From contig NZ_JBHSHC010000014.1 of the NCBI RefSeq assembly GCF_042652925.1, positions 124,001 through 188,000 of the forward strand: a stretch of DNA of 64,000 nt. The letters run 5' to 3'. The DNA comes from Effusibacillus consociatus. GTDB taxonomy: Bacteria; Bacillota; Bacilli; Tumebacillales; Effusibacillaceae. Positions within the stretch are counted from its first letter, which is position 1. Each line of letters starts with the position of its first letter. The notes below the pieces were generated by a model, which saw only the letters and a program-made list of their open reading frames with translations, had not been told where the DNA came from and did not search any database. Below, in pieces: positions 60,957 through 64,000 of the stretch. The position numbers were made by a program, and so were the translations under genes.

Positions 60957-61273
60957 GTCGTTCAGTTGTGGGTACAGCCATGGATCTGACTCCGACCGTT
61001 CTAATTTTGACCCCTGTCCTTATGCCGGTCATTGAGGCTGCAGGAATTGACCCTGTTTATTTCGGTGTCCTTTTTATTCTGAATAACGTTATCGGATTAC
61101 TTACCCCTCCGGTTGGCACGGTATTAAATGTCGCTTGCGGCGTTGGAAAGATTGGCATGGATGATATTATGAAGGGGATTTGGCCGTTTTTATTGGTTGA
61201 AGTTATTATTTTGATTCTGCTCATTTTGTTCCCTTCCATTGTCACCGTTCCGCTGGGGTGGTTGATCAGATAA
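60957..61273 (+). pseudogene. TRAP transporter large permease (DctM), C-terminal fragment
   Basis: About 100 codons match the end of DctM: MDLTPTVLILTPVLMPVIEA, then GVLFILNNVIGLLTPPVGTVLN and FPSIVTVPLGWL. Full DctM has about 430 residues; the first three quarters are absent and the match begins just after the right hairpin of the IS element. The small TRAP subunit and binding protein are missing too, so a deletion came with or after insertion. The glycerate kinase begins at its stop, pointing to a former uptake-and-phosphorylation operon. Confidence 0.88.
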
Positions 61274-61274
61274 A

Positions 61275-62414
61275 ATGAAAATCGTCATTGCACCAGATTC
61301 TTTTAAGGGATCCATCAATGCCAGGGAACTTTGCGCTTCGATTAAGGAAGGAGATCTCCGGGTTTTTCCCCAAGCAGGTTTTATTGAGCTGCCTTTGGCG
61401 GACGGCGGGGAGGGTACGATGGAAAATATGGTTACTGCATCCAATGGAACGATTTACAAGGTAAAGGTTACAGGCCCTTATGGACGACCGGTCCATGCTG
61501 CCTACGGTGTACTAGGAGATGGAAAAACGGTTGTCATTGAGATGGCTCAAGCTTCGGGGCTTCCGCTTGTCATTGAATCGGAGAAAAACCCGCTGCACGC
61601 CACCGGCTACGGAACAGGAGAATTAATTCGGTATGCTCTAGATCAGGGATATCGTCAATTTGTTATCGGGATTGGTGGGAGTGCCACAAACGATGTTGGA
61701 ACGGGTATGCTCAAAGCACTCGGGATGGAGTTTTATGACCGTAACGGTATACCTTTGCCGCAGGGAGGAGGGTTTCTCCGTGATTTATATTCAATGGATG
61801 ATACCCAGTTTGACCCCCGTGTGAAAGAGGCTTCCTTTACTGTGGCTTGTGATGTAACGAATCCGTTATGCGGACCGGAGGGGGCTTCCGCCGTATTTGG
61901 TCCACAAAAGGGGGCAACCCCAGAGATGGTAAAGCATTTGGATGCATGCTTGAATTACTTTGCGGACATCGTGTTGAAACAAAAGGGTATGGAAATACGC
62001 AGCATCCCCGGAGTAGGGGCGGCAGGAGGGATGGGATCGGCACTGGTGGCATTTCTCCAAGCTGAGTTAAAACAGGGCATTGAGGTGGTCATGGAGGCAA
62101 TGAACGTCCGTCAACACCTTAAGGAAGCTGACTTATTGATCACTGGAGAAGGAAAACTGGATTTTCAGACACTTTCGGGAAAGGGCATTGCTGGAATCAG
62201 TCGACAAGCACGACACTATAATATCCCCGTGATCGCGATATGTGGGGCAATGGATCTCACCGGTGATCAGTTGGATATGCTGCAAGTGACAGCAGCCTTT
62301 TCCATTGTTCCCGGACCTTGTTCACTCGAGCAGGCGTTTGAACATACATCATCCTGGGCAGGAGATCGAACAGAGCAAATCCTCCGTTTATTCCAGTTTT
62401 TTAGAAGCAATTGA
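61275..62414 (+). CDS. Glycerate kinase
   Basis: 379-residue GarK/GlxK-family kinase that phosphorylates D-glycerate. Typical segments: KIVIAPDSFKGSINARELC at the start, PLADGGEGTMENMV, VIEMAQASGLPLV, YRQFVIGIGGSATNDVGTGML, FTVACDVTNPLCGPEGASAVFGPQKGA across ~residues 189-215 and LITGEGKLDFQTLSGKG. It begins one base after the DctM fragment stop and was probably translationally coupled to it. Expression now depends on readthrough or a promoter in the IS end. Confidence 0.93.
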   Translation: MKIVIAPDSFKGSINARELCASIKEGDLRVFPQAGFIELPLADGGEGTMENMVTASNGTIYKVKVTGPYGRPVHAAYGVLGDGKTVVIEMAQASGLPLVIESEKNPLHATGYGTGELIRYALDQGYRQFVIGIGGSATNDVGTGMLKALGMEFYDRNGIPLPQGGGFLRDLYSMDDTQFDPRVKEASFTVACDVTNPLCGPEGASAVFGPQKGATPEMVKHLDACLNYFADIVLKQKGMEIRSIPGVGAAGGMGSALVAFLQAELKQGIEVVMEAMNVRQHLKEADLLITGEGKLDFQTLSGKGIAGISRQARHYNIPVIAICGAMDLTGDQLDMLQVTAAFSIVPGPCSLEQAFEHTSSWAGDRTEQILRLFQFFRSN

Positions 62415-62483
62415 AGCGGCTGAAGCATATCTGAAAGATAGAGCAGGGAGAGTAAATTGAGAGAAGAGTAAACCACACCTGAC

Positions 62484-62512
62484 ACCTCCGGAATAACCGG
62501 AGGTTTTTGTTT
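62484..62512 (+). terminator. Terminator after glycerate kinase
   Basis: ACCTCCGG / CCGGAGGT stem with AATAA loop, then TTTTTGTTT. Confidence 0.9.
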
Positions 62513-62591
62513 GCATGACGGGAATCTGTCACTTTCTTGTAACTGTTTAAAGATGACTTTGTGAAGTATTCGTGTATTTTTCGAAAAATTC

Positions 62592-62620
62592 TTGATGTGA
62601 TAAAATAAATAAACTATGAT
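62592..62620 (+). promoter_or_regulatory. Promoter of pyruvate carboxylase
   Basis: TTGATG, a 17-bp spacer and TATGAT. Predicted start near 62627, giving a leader of about 210 bases. Confidence 0.65.
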
Positions 62621-62837
62621 AGCAAGTAGAATCGACTGTTAAGTATACCCGCAGAGTCATTTTCTGCAAGAAAAGGAGGCCAGAACTCTAGACCGAGGTT
62701 TTGGAACAATTATTTGAATTTACAGATTAAATGGTCTAGCTCAATTACCATACTAACCGGTTGGTTTTCTTACTTAGTTTTCATACTTTAGATAAAAATA
62801 CTTATTGTGGATTGAGGGTAGGAAGGAGCGAAATCCA
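62621..62837 (+). other. Long leader of the pyc gene
   Basis: About 210 untranslated bases. A small GCAGA/TCTGC hairpin lies at 62650-62666 and a longer imperfect one (CCAGAACTC with GAGGTTTTGG) at ~62680-62705. I recognise no riboswitch class and no small gene with a good ribosome site. Confidence 0.4.
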
Positions 62838-64000
62838 GTGACTATGAAGAAATTCGAGAAAATTTTGGTTGCAAATCGCGGGGAAATCGCCATTCGAATT
62901 TTCCGTGCTTGCACCGAACTCGGGATCCGAACAGTGGCTCTTTATTCCGAACAGGATAATACGGCTCTTCACCGCTTTAAGGCGGATGAAGCCTATCTTG
63001 TTGGTGAAGGCAAAGGTCCTATCGAAGCCTATCTCGATATTGAAGGGATTATTGAAATTGCCAAGCGTAATGATGTCGATGCGATTCATCCGGGATATGG
63101 ATTCCTGTCGGAGAACGACCGCTTTGCTCAACGCTGTGCGGAAGAGGGAATTGTGTTTATTGGACCTCGCGCCGAACAAATTAAAATGTTTGGCGATAAA
63201 GTGGAAGCGCGGAAAATGGCAATTGAAGCACAGATTCCTGTCATTCCTGGTACAGAGGAGCCGATTGGTTCCATGCAGGAGGCGCTCCTGTTCGCCAAGG
63301 AACATGGATACCCTTTGATCATTAAGGCAGCTTCCGGTGGTGGCGGACGAGGAATGCGTGTTGTCCGATCGCCGGAAGAATTGCAAGAGGCTATCGAGCG
63401 AGCACGATCTGAAGCGAAATCGGCTTTTGGAAATACGGCCGTATACATTGAAAAATACATAGAGAATCCCAAGCATATTGAAGTGCAGATCTTAGCCGAT
63501 CAATATGAGGGCATTGTCCATTTATATGAAAGGGATTGCTCCATTCAACGTCGCTATCAAAAAGTAGTGGAAGTGGCTCCAAGCGTTTCTCTTGATGCTG
63601 CACTGCGTGAACAGATCTGTCAGGCGGCTATTCAACTCATGTCAAAATCGGGTTATCGAAATGCCGGAACGGTGGAATTTCTTGTGACCCCGGAGAATAA
63701 ATTTTACTTTATTGAAGTGAATCCGCGCATTCAAGTGGAGCATACCATTACGGAATTAATTACGGGAATCGATATCGTGCAGTCACAAATCCGCATTGCA
63801 GAAGGGCATTCTCTCGAGGAAGTGGGGATTCCGTCACAGGAATCGATTCAAATTCACGGGTATGCGATTCAATGTCGGGTTACAACGGAAGATCCTGAAA
63901 AAGGATTTACTCCAGATACGGGACGTCTATTAGCTTATCGTTCCGGTGGTGGATTCGGGGTTCGCCTGGATGGAGGAAACGGATATCCGGGAGCCGTGAT
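62838..64000 (+). CDS. pyc: Pyruvate carboxylase, N-terminal part
   Basis: Biotin-carboxylase half of pyruvate carboxylase, cut by the window end after ~387 codons. Motifs: KILVANRGEIAIRIFRACTE, HPGYGFLSEN, AASGGGGRGMRVV (ATP loop), RDCSIQRRYQKVVEVAPS and FIEVNPRIQVEHT. The final GGFGVRLDGGNGYPGAVI is typical of PYC rather than of the acetyl-CoA carboxylase subunit AccC. GTG 62838 lies nine bases after GGAAGGAG; an ATG two codons later is further from it. It supplies oxaloacetate. Confidence 0.93.
   Translation, partial: MTMKKFEKILVANRGEIAIRIFRACTELGIRTVALYSEQDNTALHRFKADEAYLVGEGKGPIEAYLDIEGIIEIAKRNDVDAIHPGYGFLSENDRFAQRCAEEGIVFIGPRAEQIKMFGDKVEARKMAIEAQIPVIPGTEEPIGSMQEALLFAKEHGYPLIIKAASGGGGRGMRVVRSPEELQEAIERARSEAKSAFGNTAVYIEKYIENPKHIEVQILADQYEGIVHLYERDCSIQRRYQKVVEVAPSVSLDAALREQICQAAIQLMSKSGYRNAGTVEFLVTPENKFYFIEVNPRIQVEHTITELITGIDIVQSQIRIAEGHSLEEVGIPSQESIQIHGYAIQCRVTTEDPEKGFTPDTGRLLAYRSGGGFGVRLDGGNGYPGAV

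Noticed and set aside
60225..60960. CRISPR-like array in the repeat-rich stretch
   Set aside because: The units are self-complementary hairpins of 12-18 bp with changing stems and very short irregular spacing. There are no constant repeats or unique spacers of 30-40 bp and no cas genes.

Overview
The window reads as chromosome of a Gram-positive, aerobic, endospore-forming bacterium of the Bacillales, possibly Alicyclobacillaceae-like; the genus cannot be fixed from sequence alone. Support comes from the conserved yqeG-yqeH-aroE-yhbY-nadD-yqeK-rsfS-yqeM block, the competence genes comEA and comEC, a T-box leader before leuS, a LysM/GH18 spore-lytic-type enzyme, MntR, strong AGGAGG-like ribosome sites and frequent TTG/GTG starts.

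Region 1 (1-18.1 kb) is a large catabolic island for histidine-like compounds. It opens with an osmoprotectant/betaine-type ABC importer. Next come a histidine ammonia-lyase homologue that lacks exactly the Ala-Ser-Gly tripeptide needed to form the MIO cofactor, a divergent urocanase homologue, and an AraC-type regulator with a degenerate receiver domain. A second transcription unit holds ordinary urocanase, imidazolonepropionase, an M20 amidohydrolase and a HutF-like amidohydrolase. A third holds canonical hutH-hutU-hutI behind a terminator-containing leader. My best reading is that the first genes import and open a trimethylated histidine such as ergothioneine or hercynine, and that the later enzymes carry the product to glutamate.

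Region 2 (18.1-48 kb) is mostly housekeeping: a small heat-shock protein, an oligopeptidase, the yqe block, an orphan flagellin-like protein, a B12-riboswitch-controlled cobyric acid synthase with an adenosyltransferase, an MMPL exporter, leuS, fatty-acid type enzymes, ddl, mntR, comEA and comEC. Several decayed genes lie here: an ohrR fragment, a glycosyltransferase frameshifted at a C7 tract, and an MFS fragment. It also holds a peroxiredoxin whose catalytic cysteine codon is TGA, followed by a SECIS-like hairpin, which makes it a strong selenoprotein candidate.

Region 3 (48.3-60 kb) is a sugar or polyol uptake and oxidation locus: an ABC importer, two Gfo/Idh/MocA dehydrogenases and two TIM-barrel isomerases. 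A normal LacI repressor stands at its head. Divergent from it is a remarkable 681-residue regulator, a complete LacI protein joined to a complete solute-binding-protein domain closely resembling the binding protein of the same locus. One 11-bp palindrome lies at the same distance from both divergent promoters, and a second palindrome precedes the LacI gene and the structural operon.

Region 4 (60-64 kb) carries an IS200-type element with an array of look-alike hairpins, next to a 5'-truncated TRAP transporter gene, a glycerate kinase and the start of pyruvate carboxylase.
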